This document shows, in pieces, positions 9,067 through 17,816 of a stretch of 64,000 nt of DNA (positions within the stretch are counted from its first letter, which is position 1; each line of letters begins with the position of its first letter). Under the pieces are notes generated by a model, which did no database searches, was not told the origin of the DNA, and saw only the letters and a list, made by a program, of their open reading frames with translations. A program made the position numbers and the translations under genes. The stretch is from Azoarcus sp031556475 (GTDB lineage: Bacteria > Pseudomonadota > Gammaproteobacteria > Burkholderiales > Rhodocyclaceae): assembly GCA_031556475.1 (NCBI GenBank), contig JAVBSY010000025.1:1-64000 (forward strand), given 5' to 3'.

Positions 9067-9196
9067 ATAACCGTGATCGGTTCCCCGTCCGGGTAAAGAT
9101 CGTTTCACTTGCGGCAGGCGTCTCACGCTTCCACAATGGCGGCAAGCGGAGGCGATTCCCTCATCGCGCGCGCCTCGACCTGCCGGAGCCTTGCCC

Positions 9197-9565
9197 ATGC
9201 AAACGGAACAACGCCGAAAATTCTCCCGCATCAGCTTTCATGGCGATGCCCGCCTGCTCGTCGGCGACAAGGATGCGGCATGTGCCGTATGCGATCTGTC
9301 GATGAAAGGCGCACTACTCGAAATCGCCGTGCCGCTTGCCCTGTCCGTCGGCGAACGCTGCCTGCTCGAACTGCACCTGGCCGATGGCAATGAGGTCGTC
9401 GTGCGTATGGAAGGAGACGCCGTGCATAGGGAAAACAACCATGTCGGCATCGTGTGGAAGGAAATCGACCTCGACAGCATGACGCATCTGCGCCGTCTGC
9501 TCGAATTCAATCTCGGCGACCCGGATCTGCTCAACCGGGAGTTTTCCGCACTGATCGCAAACTGA
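9197..9565 (+). CDS. PilZ domain c-di-GMP binding protein
   Basis: A 122-residue single-domain PilZ protein. It shows the two c-di-GMP contact motifs: the N-terminal basic motif QRRKFSR and CDLSMKG (D/N-x-S-x-x-G). The ATG start was chosen over an in-frame TTG two codons upstream because GGAG lies nine bases before it. It is divergent from the exporter gene. LapA-type adhesin retention is controlled by c-di-GMP in other bacteria, so a role in biofilm or in motility is plausible, also given the chemoreceptor downstream. The partner protein is unknown. Confidence 0.88.
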   Translation: MQTEQRRKFSRISFHGDARLLVGDKDAACAVCDLSMKGALLEIAVPLALSVGERCLLELHLADGNEVVVRMEGDAVHRENNHVGIVWKEIDLDSMTHLRRLLEFNLGDPDLLNREFSALIAN

Positions 9566-9582
9566 AAAAAACGACTCAGGAC

Positions 9583-9625
9583 AAAATCGCCGGCGCCTTT
9601 CCCTCCAAGGCGCCGGCGATTTTTT
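9583..9625. terminator. Bidirectional intrinsic terminator
   Basis: A near-perfect 17-bp stem around ATCGCCGGCGCCTT with a 7-nt loop, flanked by an A-run on the left and a T-run on the right. It lies between the converging PilZ gene and chemoreceptor gene and can stop both; the chemoreceptor stop codon is at its edge. Confidence 0.92.
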
Positions 9626-11240
9626 ACACCCGATACTGCTGAACGATTCGCTGCATTTCTTTCGACAGCCTGGACAAATCGTTGGCCGTATCGGACGAGG
9701 CGTGGGCAGCGCTGCTGTTTTCTTCCGACATCTGCGCGATCTTTTCCACCTGCTGCGCAATATTCACCGCCGCCGAGCCTTGCTCCCGGATGGCCTCGGT
9801 AATATCGCCCACCATCATGACCGCCTGCTCCGAACTGCTGCCGATCTCGTTGATGGCCTCGCTCGCGCGCTCGGCTTGCGCCACGCCTGTTTCAACCTTT
9901 TCCACCACCGCCTGCATGCTCCGCGCCGCCGACTGCGCGCCGCTCTGCATCTCGGCAATGGTATCGGCGATTTCCCGCGTCGACTGCGTCGTGCGTTCGG
10001 CAAGCTTGCGCACCTCGTCGGCGACGACGGCGAAACCCCGCCCCTGCTCACCTGCCCGCGCGGCTTCGATCGCGGCGTTGAGCGCAAGCAGGTTGGTTTG
10101 ATCGGCAACTTCCTTGATGACGTTGACGACGGAATTGACCCGTTCGCTGTTTTTTTCCAGATGGGAAATCTGATCGGCGGCTACATGCACCGTTTCCGCG
10201 ATGCTGTTGATACCCGCCACCGTGGCGCCGATGATCGAGGCGCCGTTTTTCGCCAGCGAACCGGAGGTACTGGAGAGCTGATTGGCCTCCACGGCCCGGT
10301 CCCCCACGTGGTTGATGCTGACCGTCACCTCCTCCATGGTGGCCGCCATGTTCGACGCCGCCTCGCTTTGGTACGTGGACGCGGCGGACATTTGCTGCGA
10401 CGCACCCGAAACCCGCTCCGCCGCCCCGGAGACCTCGTCGGCATGGTGGCCAATCTCCTTCAGGCTGGCCTGCATCCGGTCCAGAAGACGGTTGAACACC
10501 TGGCTCACGCGGGAAATCTCGTCACTTCCGGTGGCGGGAATGCGCACGGTAAAGTCCAGATCCTTTTCCACGCGCGAAAACACATCTGTCATCGCGCCGA
10601 GCGAACTGCTCACATAGCGGTAAGTGAAAAAGCCCAGGCCGGCAACACCCACGGTGACGAGAAGAATCGACAGTATCGAGAACAGCTTCCCCTCCGCGTA
10701 GGAAGCCTCCGCCTCCTTGGCCGCCGCGGCAGCCAGTTCCGCATTGTAGTGGGCATGCTCCTCCATGTTCGTGGTGACCTGCTGCGCTACTTTATAGCCG
10801 GCATCCAGAAGGAAATCCCGCGCCTCATCAGTCTTGTTGGCACGGGACAGCTCCAGAGCACGCTGAATCGTCTTGTAATACTCATCCAGCAGTTTCCGCG
10901 TGTCTTCGATGTACTGCTTGTCCCGTGCGTTACTCGTCAGGTTGTTCGCAAAGCCGTCGACCAGCTTGGCCATTTCAGCCTTGTATTGCTCCAGCAGTTT
11001 CTCGTGCTCCGCCTTCTCCGAAGCCGACGACGCCAGAAGGTGATAGAGAACCCGGGTGCGCAACTTCAAATACGTGCTTTCGATCTTGTCTACCGTGGAA
11101 ATGCTGGGAATGGAATCGCTGTTGGCAAACATCAAACCCTTGTTGATGCGACCCATCTCATACAGGCCAATGCCGCCGACGATCAATAAACCAACGATCG
11201 CCAGAAAAATCAGGATGGCCAGCCGCCTTGCTATCGTCAT
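9624..11240 (-). CDS. Methyl-accepting chemotaxis protein
   Basis: Transmembrane chemoreceptor of 538 residues. The start MTIARRLAILIF has AGGAG upstream. A first membrane helix (about 5-28) is followed by a four-helix-bundle type ligand domain (about 30-185), a second helix (about 190-212), HAMP, and a long signalling domain with the conserved hairpin tip (EVADQTNLLALNAAIEAARA, then GEQGRGFAVVADEVRKLAER). It would pass signals to CheA/CheW, which are not in this window. The ligand is unknown. The C-terminus lacks the NWETF-type pentapeptide, so it may rely on other receptors for adaptation. Confidence 0.92.
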   Translation of the reverse strand: MTIARRLAILIFLAIVGLLIVGGIGLYEMGRINKGLMFANSDSIPSISTVDKIESTYLKLRTRVLYHLLASSASEKAEHEKLLEQYKAEMAKLVDGFANNLTSNARDKQYIEDTRKLLDEYYKTIQRALELSRANKTDEARDFLLDAGYKVAQQVTTNMEEHAHYNAELAAAAAKEAEASYAEGKLFSILSILLVTVGVAGLGFFTYRYVSSSLGAMTDVFSRVEKDLDFTVRIPATGSDEISRVSQVFNRLLDRMQASLKEIGHHADEVSGAAERVSGASQQMSAASTYQSEAASNMAATMEEVTVSINHVGDRAVEANQLSSTSGSLAKNGASIIGATVAGINSIAETVHVAADQISHLEKNSERVNSVVNVIKEVADQTNLLALNAAIEAARAGEQGRGFAVVADEVRKLAERTTQSTREIADTIAEMQSGAQSAARSMQAVVEKVETGVAQAERASEAINEIGSSSEQAVMMVGDITEAIREQGSAAVNIAQQVEKIAQMSEENSSAAHASSDTANDLSRLSKEMQRIVQQYRV

Positions 11241-11508
11241 GTTGCTCTCCTTGCAATTCCCGCCAGTTTCTGTCATTTGAATCTGACTTTCGCTTCCCGT
11301 TCCATTTTTCGACAAGCAGAAAATCGTCGATCCGCGGCGGACGCGGAACCCCGCCATCGCGGGCTCTGTTGTTAATTTCGGGCAAACTTTCCCATTTCTT
11401 GAATTCTATTTTTAGCAAACCAACGGCATCCAAAAAAATAATCTCTCGAGACAGCAGTCGCACTGCCGCAAAAAGTCCATGCCCCCGCTCAACTGCAGCC
11501 ATACGCTC
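11241..11508. other. Intergenic region between chemoreceptor and zur
   Basis: Divergent promoter region of about 270 bp, AT-richer than its surroundings in the 11380-11460 part. I see no clear sigma-28 or sigma-70 pair for the chemoreceptor gene. A small CCCGC/GCGGG hairpin near 11350 is the only structure noted. Confidence 0.4.
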
Positions 11509-11533
11509 GCTTATGCTACAATGTTGCATAAGC
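11509..11533. promoter_or_regulatory. Zur box (palindromic operator)
   Basis: A 25-bp near-perfect palindrome with arms GCTTATGC and GCATAAGC around TACAATGTT; only the centre and one pair break the symmetry. Its size and its TTATG..CATAA arms fit Fur-superfamily zinc boxes. It lies 21 bp upstream of the chosen zur start, which points to autoregulation and zinc repression of the whole operon. Confidence 0.75.
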
Positions 11534-11553
11534 CTGCAAAAATCGTGAAGCAC

Positions 11554-12003
11554 ATGCCCCACACCGGACGTTCGCACGCACGCAGCATCATTGCCGCCCA
11601 CGGCGGCCGGGTCACCCGTACCCGAGTCGCGGTGTTGCACCTTTTGCAATCCAGTCCCAGCCCGCAATCCCACGACGAGATCGGCCACGCACTCGCTGCG
11701 GCCGGCATCGATCACGACCGCGTCACCCTGTACCGCACATTGGATTGGCTGGTGGAACAGGGCATCGCCCAGCGCGTCGCCGGCGACCGCGCCTGGCGCT
11801 TCGAGGCGATGCGAGGCGAAAACCACCGTCATGCTCACTTCCATTGCGACCGTTGTGGCCAGGTGATCTGCCTGGAAATGATACGCCCGGCAACCGACTC
11901 CGCACTCCCCCCCGGCTACCGCATCGACCGTGCCGAACTCGTGCTCCACGGCGCCTGTCCGGAATGCGACCCACACCGCACGCCAGGCCACAGCGCCTGC
12001 TGA
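11554..12003 (+). CDS. zur: Zinc uptake regulator, Fur family
   Basis: Zinc-sensing repressor of 149 residues. The winged helix (about 8-80; VTRTRVAVLHLLQSSPSPQS, then LYRTLDWLVEQGIAQRV) is followed by a dimer domain with metal ligands HAHFHCDRCGQVICLE and a closing CPEC pair, the usual structural zinc site. Upstream in-frame ATGs at 11479 and 11521 exist, but they lie before or inside the palindromic operator, so the downstream ATG (MPHTGRSHARS) was chosen. The gene heads an operon with a tiny membrane protein, znuC and znuB, which identifies the metal as zinc rather than iron. Confidence 0.88.
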   Translation: MPHTGRSHARSIIAAHGGRVTRTRVAVLHLLQSSPSPQSHDEIGHALAAAGIDHDRVTLYRTLDWLVEQGIAQRVAGDRAWRFEAMRGENHRHAHFHCDRCGQVICLEMIRPATDSALPPGYRIDRAELVLHGACPECDPHRTPGHSAC

Positions 12004-12018
12004 TTCACCCACCCGTTC

Positions 12019-12147
12019 ATGCCGCATACACACGACCACTCCCGCCCGCGTCGCAGCCTCCTCGGCACAGGCGCAGGCACACGCCTGGCAGTCGCCGCCG
12101 CCGCTGCCGGCTTGCTGTGGGCGACCGTTTTCTGGGCACTGGCCTGA
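12019..12147 (+). CDS. Small His-rich single-span membrane protein
   Basis: A 42-residue ORF in the zur-znuC gap, four bases before the znuC start. The N-terminus MPHTHDHSRPRR is rich in histidine and arginine, and residues about 22-41 form one hydrophobic helix (RLAVAAAAAGLLWATVFWAL). Its tight packing in the operon and its His cluster suggest a small accessory protein in zinc uptake or sensing. I know of no named family for it. No strong Shine-Dalgarno is visible, so translation may depend on coupling to zur. Confidence 0.5.
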   Translation: MPHTHDHSRPRRSLLGTGAGTRLAVAAAAAGLLWATVFWALA

Positions 12148-12150
12148 CAC

Positions 12151-12909
12151 ATGCATCCGTTGCCCCCAAACCTGATCCGCTGCGACAACCTCACGCTCGG
12201 CTACGATCGCCACCCGGCGGTCCATCACCTGAGCCTCGACATTCCCGCCGGCGCGTTGATCGCAGTCGTCGGCCCCAACGGTGCAGGCAAGTCGACACTG
12301 CTGAAAGGACTCGCGAGCGAACTGCGCCCCATCGGCGGACACATTCACCGCCCCGCACTGCCTTCAGGCGGCATTGCCTACATGCCGCAGCGAAGTGAAC
12401 TGGATCTCGACTTTCCGGTTTCGGTCTTCGACATGGTGGCAATGGGTCTGTGGCGCGAAATCGGTGCATTCGGCTGTATCGACAATGCCCGCCGGCATCG
12501 GGTCACACAGGCGCTCGCGGCGGTCGGCCTGTCCGGCTTCGAATCCCGGCCCATCGGCTCGTTGTCCGGCGGCCAGTTGCAACGCGCCCGTTTCGCCCGC
12601 CTCACGTTGCAGGACGCGCCGGTCATCCTGCTCGACGAGCCTTTTGCCGCTATCGACAACCGCACGGTGGAAGATCTGGTCGCCCTCATCCTTGGCTGGC
12701 ACGCCGAAGGCCGCAGCATTCTTGCCGTTGTGCACGATTACGAACAGGTACGCCGCCATTTTCCGAGCTGTCTGCTGCTGTCGCGCGAACTCGTCGCCTA
12801 TGGTCCCACAGCCCATGTGCTCACCGATGAACTGCTCGCGCGCGCGCGCCATCTGTCGGAGGCTTTCGACGACCACGCGGCCATGTGCCGCCGGGAAAGC
12901 ACACAATGA
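12151..12909 (+). CDS. znuC: Zinc ABC transporter ATPase
   Basis: Cytoplasmic ATPase (252 aa) of the high-affinity zinc importer. Motifs: Walker A GPNGAGKST, Q-loop MPQR, signature LSGGQLQR, Walker B VILLDEPF and H-loop VVHDYE. It belongs to the manganese/zinc/iron (ZnuC/MntB) family. It overlaps znuB by ATGA. The Zur operator and zur gene upstream make zinc the likely substrate. The periplasmic binding protein znuA is not in this cluster and should be encoded elsewhere. Confidence 0.9.
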   Translation: MHPLPPNLIRCDNLTLGYDRHPAVHHLSLDIPAGALIAVVGPNGAGKSTLLKGLASELRPIGGHIHRPALPSGGIAYMPQRSELDLDFPVSVFDMVAMGLWREIGAFGCIDNARRHRVTQALAAVGLSGFESRPIGSLSGGQLQRARFARLTLQDAPVILLDEPFAAIDNRTVEDLVALILGWHAEGRSILAVVHDYEQVRRHFPSCLLLSRELVAYGPTAHVLTDELLARARHLSEAFDDHAAMCRRESTQ

Positions 12910-13772
12910 GCGAACTCCTGCTGTCGCCGTTCGCCGACTTCGGCTTCATGCGCCGCGCGCTGGCCGGCTGTCTCGCCCTGTCGCTGGGCGCCACGCCGGT
13001 CGGCGTCTTCCTGATGCTGCGGCGCATGAGCCTGATGGGCGACGCCATGAGCCATGCCATCCTGCCCGGTGCGGCGCTGGGCTACCTCGCCTTCGGCCTG
13101 TCGCTTGGGGCAATGACGGCCGGCGGCATCATCGCCGGACTGGTGGTGGTGTTCGCCGCCGGACTGGTGACGCGCAGTTCCATCCTCAAGGAAGACGCCA
13201 GCCTGGCCGCTTTCTACCTGCTGTCGCTCGCCGCCGGAGTGATGATCGTATCGCTGCGCGGACGCAATCTCGATCTGCTGCACGTGCTGTTCGGCTCGGT
13301 ACTGGCGTTGGATGACGGCTCGCTGTTGCTCATCGCCGCCATCGGCAGCATCACCGTCTTCGGCCTTGCGCTGCTGTTCCGCCCGCTGGTGCTGGAATGC
13401 TTCGATCCCGCCTTTCTACGCGCGGTCAGCCGCCTGTCGCCGGTGGCGCACTACGGCTTTCTGGTACTGGTGGTGCTCAACCTCGTCGCCGGTTTTCACG
13501 CGCTCGGCACCCTGATGGCCGTGGGCATCATGATCCTGCCCGCCGCCGCCGCGCGTTTGTGGACACGCGGCCTGCCGGTACTGTTGGCGCTCGCGGTGGC
13601 GTTCGCTTTCGGCAGCAGTGCCGGCGGATTGTTGGTGTCGTATCACGCCGACGTACCGGCAGGTCCCGCCATCGTGCTGATGTGCGGCCTGGTGTATTTC
13701 GCCTCGCTGCTGGCCGCACCCGGCGGATTGCTCGCCGGCCGCCTGCCGGTGCGCCGCCACCTCGAATCCTGA
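12906..13772 (+). CDS. znuB: Zinc ABC transporter permease
   Basis: Membrane subunit of the zinc importer, 288 residues with eight or nine hydrophobic helices, ABC-3 family. Typical stretches are MSLMGDAMSHAILPGAALGY near the N-terminus and a Gly-rich GTLMAVGIMILPAAAARLW near residue 200. The start overlaps the znuC stop (ATGA), so the pair is translationally coupled. It is the last gene of the zur operon and converges on the BASS transporter gene. Confidence 0.9.
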   Translation: MSELLLSPFADFGFMRRALAGCLALSLGATPVGVFLMLRRMSLMGDAMSHAILPGAALGYLAFGLSLGAMTAGGIIAGLVVVFAAGLVTRSSILKEDASLAAFYLLSLAAGVMIVSLRGRNLDLLHVLFGSVLALDDGSLLLIAAIGSITVFGLALLFRPLVLECFDPAFLRAVSRLSPVAHYGFLVLVVLNLVAGFHALGTLMAVGIMILPAAAARLWTRGLPVLLALAVAFAFGSSAGGLLVSYHADVPAGPAIVLMCGLVYFASLLAAPGGLLAGRLPVRRHLES

Positions 13773-13779
13773 TTCCGTA

Positions 13780-14667
13780 TCAACCGACGGCGGCTGCGCA
13801 CCTTGCCTGCCGTCGGCGCGAAAGGAAAACGAGCGTCAGCGCGCCAACGTTCATCGTCAAGGCATAAACGACGCAAGGCACGGCAAATTCGGGCTGGTGA
13901 AGCAAGGTCAGCGAAACGTAGATGCCCAGGCCGGCATTCTGCAGACCGCTTTCCATCGCCACGGCCACGGCATCCTTCGGCTGGCGGGTGCAGAGCGTGG
14001 TCAGCCAGTAGGTGAGCGCCATCACCAGCACATTGAGCAGAAGCGTGGCCGGCCCCACGGCTGCGAGGTTGGACAGGATGATCTGCTGATGGGAAAAGAA
14101 GGTGCCGAACACGATGGCGGCGAAAAACAACGTCGCCAGCCGACCGATGAACGCTTCGCTGCGTGCGACGAAGCCTCCCGCCTTATGCCGCAGCCCCATG
14201 CCGAACACGATGGGCAGCGTCGTGACCATGAGGACGCTGCCCACCAGCTTGCCGGCAGGCAACTCGCCGATCCGCGCGATGCCATCGGCAAAGCCACCGC
14301 TGTCCAGATGGACGAAAACCCATTTGACGAGCAGCGGAAAGGTAAACAATGCGGCCAGACTGCTGACAACCGTCAGCATCAGGGAAAGCGCCGTATTGCC
14401 GCGCGCAAGGTGGGTGAGAAAGGCCGAACTTGCGCCCCCCGGGCAGGCGGCGAGAATCAGCAGGCCGATCGTCAGCTCGGGCGACAAGCCCGCCAAAAGC
14501 GCCACGACAAATGCGCCGGCCGGCAGCAACAGAAGCTGTCCGACCATGCCGATGGCCAACCCGGCCGGCCGCGCGAAAACCTGGCGGAAATCTCCGGCCT
14601 TCAGGGAAATGCCAACCGAAAACATGATGAAAGCCAACGCTGCGGGCAGCAGGACATCGACGATCAT
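13780..14667 (-). CDS. Bile acid:sodium symporter (BASS) family transporter
   Basis: A 295-residue membrane protein of about ten helices, with the family motifs GLLILAACPGGASSAFLTHLARGN (crossing region) and ESGLQNAGLGIY. The start MIVDVLLPAALAFIMF was preferred to longer upstream frames because the preceding residues are basic and unlike the family. BASS proteins move organic anions, sometimes pantoate or keto acids, with sodium. It follows menA by 35 bp and may share its transcript. The substrate cannot be told from sequence. Confidence 0.8.
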   Translation of the reverse strand: MIVDVLLPAALAFIMFSVGISLKAGDFRQVFARPAGLAIGMVGQLLLLPAGAFVVALLAGLSPELTIGLLILAACPGGASSAFLTHLARGNTALSLMLTVVSSLAALFTFPLLVKWVFVHLDSGGFADGIARIGELPAGKLVGSVLMVTTLPIVFGMGLRHKAGGFVARSEAFIGRLATLFFAAIVFGTFFSHQQIILSNLAAVGPATLLLNVLVMALTYWLTTLCTRQPKDAVAVAMESGLQNAGLGIYVSLTLLHQPEFAVPCVVYALTMNVGALTLVFLSRRRQARCAAAVG

Positions 14668-14702
14668 CCGTTCATCCCCGCGCCATTTCCGCGCACCCGT
14701 GC

Positions 14703-15617
14703 CTAGAACGCCGTGGCGATCGACACGCCGGCGGCCATGAGCAAACCCATCAGGCAACCGTTACGCGCCGTTTCCGCCAGCACGGCATTGAGTTCCGAAC
14801 TCGGTGCGGTGGCGGTGAAACGGCGGACGAGGCCGATGAATCCCGGTACGGCCAACAAACCGGCCAAGGCGCCGGGCAAGCCCGCGTATGCCATCGCCAC
14901 CAGCAATGGGACTGGCGCAAGTGCCAACACGGCGAACGCGCGCGCGGCAAAGCGTCGCCCAAGCACCGCGGCGAGCGTGCGCCGGCCGCTCTGGAGATCG
15001 GTTTCCATATCGCGGAAATTATTGACCAGGAGCACGGCGGCGGCAGGCGCGCCGACGGCAAGCCCCGCCAGCAGGTCGAACACGGAAAATCGCGGCGATT
15101 GCAGCCAGTGGCTGCCGCACACCGCCAGCACGCCGAAGAAAACCAGCACGAACAACTCGCCGAACGGCGAATGTGAAATGGGCCACCGCCCACCGGAATA
15201 GCTCCAGCCGGCAATGAGCGAGGCGATGCCGATGCCGAGAATCGGCAGCCCGCCGACCACGACCAGATAAACCCCCAGCAACAACGCCAGCCCGAAACTG
15301 AGCAAGGCACCGCGCTTGACCACCGCGCCGCTCATCCAACCGGCCTGCGTGACACGCAATGGGCCGGCGCGCTGCGGGCCGTCGGTGCCGCGCTCGAAAT
15401 CGGCGGCATCGTTATAGAGATTGGTACCGATCTGAATCAGCAGCGCACTCGCCAGCGTCGCCAGCAAGACCAGCCCGTTGAGCGCGGCACCGTCGGCCAC
15501 TGCCAGCGAGGTTCCGACCGCCACCGGCGCCAGCGCGATGCCCAGCGTGCGGGGACGGATGGCGGTCCACCAAATGTGCGCCGCGCTGGGTGCCGAGGAA
15601 GAAATCGCCCGGTTCAC
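14703..15617 (-). CDS. menA: 1,4-dihydroxy-2-naphthoate polyprenyltransferase
   Basis: UbiA-family membrane enzyme (304 aa) that prenylates dihydroxynaphthoate to demethylmenaquinone. It shows the first Asp-rich motif NLYNDAADFERGTDG and the second region NNFRDMETD, with eight or nine helices. The GTG start overlaps the stop of the methyltransferase gene (GTGA). MenA-like spacing of the motifs and the menG-like neighbour favour menaquinone over ubiquinone. A menaquinol pool fits the NosGH-type electron path just upstream. The rest of the men genes are not in the window. Confidence 0.8.
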   Translation of the reverse strand: MNRAISSSAPSAAHIWWTAIRPRTLGIALAPVAVGTSLAVADGAALNGLVLLATLASALLIQIGTNLYNDAADFERGTDGPQRAGPLRVTQAGWMSGAVVKRGALLSFGLALLLGVYLVVVGGLPILGIGIASLIAGWSYSGGRWPISHSPFGELFVLVFFGVLAVCGSHWLQSPRFSVFDLLAGLAVGAPAAAVLLVNNFRDMETDLQSGRRTLAAVLGRRFAARAFAVLALAPVPLLVAMAYAGLPGALAGLLAVPGFIGLVRRFTATAPSSELNAVLAETARNGCLMGLLMAAGVSIATAF

Positions 15618-16348
15618 GAAGGGCGCTTGCCGTAGTGAAGGCAGGCGATGCCGAAGGAGAGGTTCTCCCAGCGTACAGCCTCGAAACCCACCGTCGTCAG
15701 CGTCTGTGCCAATGCCTTCTGATCGGGAAAGCGCCGGATCGATTCGATCAGGTAGTCGTAAGCGGCGGGCTGCCCGGCCACGGCTGCACCTAGCCGGGGG
15801 ATGACGAAGCGGGAATAGAGATCGTAGAACGGCGCCAGCCAAAACGCGGGACGGGAAAATTCCAGGCAGACGAAACTGCCGCCGGGCTTGAGCACACGGC
15901 GGATTTCGCCCAGTGCCTTGTCGATGTCGGTCGCGTTACGCAAGCCGAACGAAATGGTCAGCAGGTCGACGCTGCCGTCGGCGAAGGGCAGGCACTCGGC
16001 TTCGCCGGCACTCCACGCAATGCCTTGCCGGCGCTGCCGGCCGACGGCCATCATCGACCACGATGGGTCACAGACGATGACACGCCTGCCATCCGACCGC
16101 AGCAGCCCGGCGACATCGCCCGTTCCGCCGGCCAAATCGACAACCACGCCGGAAAGCGGCCGGCAGCGCCGCGCGAGCGTGCGCTTCCACAGGCGGTGGA
16201 TGCCGAAGCTCATCAGGTCGTTCATCAAGTCGTAGCGCCCCGCAACAGCTTCGAAAACGGCGCGGATACGCTGGCGCCGTTCCTGCGGCGACACGATGAA
16301 CTTGCCGAACGTGGTGGACGTGCTCGATGCGGTTTCCGTATCGGACAT
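15614..16348 (-). CDS. ubiE: Quinone C-methyltransferase, UbiE/MenG family
   Basis: S-adenosylmethionine-dependent methyltransferase of 244 residues for (demethyl)menaquinone, and possibly for a ubiquinone intermediate. Motifs: YDLMNDLMSFGIHRLWK, SAM site VVDLAGGTGDVAGLL, and NATDIDKALGEIRRVLKPGG. The start MSDTETASST was chosen because the upstream frame reads through unlike sequence. It is coupled to menA by a GTGA overlap, which suggests the menaquinone role (menG). A second, housekeeping ubiE may exist elsewhere. It lies 85 bp behind the nos cluster on the same strand. Confidence 0.82.
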   Translation of the reverse strand: MSDTETASSTSTTFGKFIVSPQERRQRIRAVFEAVAGRYDLMNDLMSFGIHRLWKRTLARRCRPLSGVVVDLAGGTGDVAGLLRSDGRRVIVCDPSWSMMAVGRQRRQGIAWSAGEAECLPFADGSVDLLTISFGLRNATDIDKALGEIRRVLKPGGSFVCLEFSRPAFWLAPFYDLYSRFVIPRLGAAVAGQPAAYDYLIESIRRFPDQKALAQTLTTVGFEAVRWENLSFGIACLHYGKRPS

Positions 16349-16433
16349 CTGCTCTGGGAGGGGAAGAAATTTACTTGGGAAAGTGATAAGCGACGGAACA
16401 ATGCGTGGGGTTGGCGATGCAGCCCCCGGAACG

Positions 16434-16940
16434 CTATTGCAGAAGCTGCTCCGCGATCTTCTCGAAATCCTCTTTCTTGAACGGGCCGAGCTTGCTGACG
16501 ACGATTTCTCCATCACGGCCGATCACCAGTGTATAGGGCAGCAACGCCTGGGCGTTTCCCAGCGCCTGCATCAGCCAGACGCCTTTCTTCTTGCTCAGGC
16601 CGATCGTGTAATTGACGCCATAGGCGGCGAGAAACTCCTTGGCAGCAACAGGGTCGTCCTCGACCCCCACGCCGACGACGTTCAGCCCCCGCTTGCCGAA
16701 TTCGTTCTGCAACTGAACCAGTTCCGGAATTTCCGTGCGGCACGGCGCGCACCAACGCGCCCAGAAATTGACGATGAGCGGCTTGCCGCGATAGTCGTTC
16801 AGATTGACGTCCTTGCCGTCCAGGCCGGCAAGGCTCGCCGCGAACAGGGTATCGGCGCCGCCGGCCGCCACGGTACCGCTGAACAGGGCGAGCACCACCA
16901 GGAACGGAACGATCAAGAGACGTTTCACCACAGCCCCCAT
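16434..16940 (-). CDS. TlpA-like thioredoxin (nos cluster)
   Basis: Periplasmic thiol-disulfide protein of 168 residues with an N-terminal signal (VKRLLIVPFLVVLALFSGTVAAG) and the redox site WCAPC in FWARWCAPCRTEIPEL. It belongs to the AhpC/TSA-TlpA group. It starts nine bases after the nosY stop and ends the nos gene run. A likely job is to keep Cys pairs of copper carriers or cytochromes reduced during N2O reductase assembly. That role is inferred from position. Confidence 0.82.
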   Translation of the reverse strand: MGAVVKRLLIVPFLVVLALFSGTVAAGGADTLFAASLAGLDGKDVNLNDYRGKPLIVNFWARWCAPCRTEIPELVQLQNEFGKRGLNVVGVGVEDDPVAAKEFLAAYGVNYTIGLSKKKGVWLMQALGNAQALLPYTLVIGRDGEIVVSKLGPFKKEDFEKIAEQLLQ

Positions 16941-16948
16941 AGCAAAAT

Positions 16949-17776
16949 TCACAGCAAATCCCCCCGCCGGAAAATGGTGTAACCCAGCAGCGCCGAGCCA
17001 AGCCCGAGAACCGACGGATAAATGAGCGCAAACAGCCGGAAGCCATGCGCGCCAAAAAGATCGATGATGGTGTAGGCGGCGGGGCCGAGCACGATCAGTT
17101 GCGGATCGAACATGGCGAGCGCGGCCGTTCTGAATACCTGCAGTGGATTGACCAGCGCCAGCAGCACCGCCCATTCCGGATTGATCCGTTCCTGGATCAT
17201 CAGGCCGAGCAGGATCAGATCGAGGAACAGCAGCAGCAGCAGCCAGACCAGGAAGGCAACGCCCTGGGCCACGTCGGTCGACCGCGCGACGGTCGAGATC
17301 AACATGCCGATACCGAGAAAGCACAGCGCCATCGCGGCAAGCAGCGCCGTGTAGTAACCGAAGATGTCCCACGGAATCTCGATGCCATCCATGTAACCCC
17401 AGATCACGGCACCGAGCATGGCGAGGAAGACCGGGGCGAAAACGACGATATAGCGCCCGACGATCTTGCCCCAGAACCACGCTGCCAGCGACACGGGCAG
17501 CGACAGCAGGTACTCGAACACGCCGGCCTCGCGGTCTCCGGCCACGGAGCGGACCGTGGTGATCAACACGAAGATCGGCAGAATGGCCATCGTCAATTGG
17601 ATGTAGGTCACGAGCAGGCGGGAAAGCCCGATGAAGCCCAGCACGCGCGATTCGGTCAGGCCGAAAACGAAGAGCAGGGCAACGATGCCGCCGAACACCA
17701 GCGTGTAGGCGTGAAACCAACGCGCACGCAGGGATTCGACGATATCGAGCTTTGCCGTCAGCCAGAATTGCTTCAT
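16949..17776 (-). CDS. nosY: ABC transporter permease NosY
   Basis: Membrane subunit (275 aa, about six helices) of the NosFY ABC exporter, required to mature the copper-sulfur site CuZ of N2O reductase. Family features are the early RARWFHAYTLVFGG, SVAGDREAGVFEYLLSLPVS and the C-terminal SALLGYTIFRRGDLL. It lies next to nosL and nosF. It probably moves a sulfur-containing compound to the periplasm, as proposed for this family. Confidence 0.93.
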   Translation of the reverse strand: MKQFWLTAKLDIVESLRARWFHAYTLVFGGIVALLFVFGLTESRVLGFIGLSRLLVTYIQLTMAILPIFVLITTVRSVAGDREAGVFEYLLSLPVSLAAWFWGKIVGRYIVVFAPVFLAMLGAVIWGYMDGIEIPWDIFGYYTALLAAMALCFLGIGMLISTVARSTDVAQGVAFLVWLLLLLFLDLILLGLMIQERINPEWAVLLALVNPLQVFRTAALAMFDPQLIVLGPAAYTIIDLFGAHGFRLFALIYPSVLGLGSALLGYTIFRRGDLL

Positions 17777-17816
17777 TGATTCGTTCCCGCCTCTACCTGC
17801 TTTTATCTGCGTTCAT

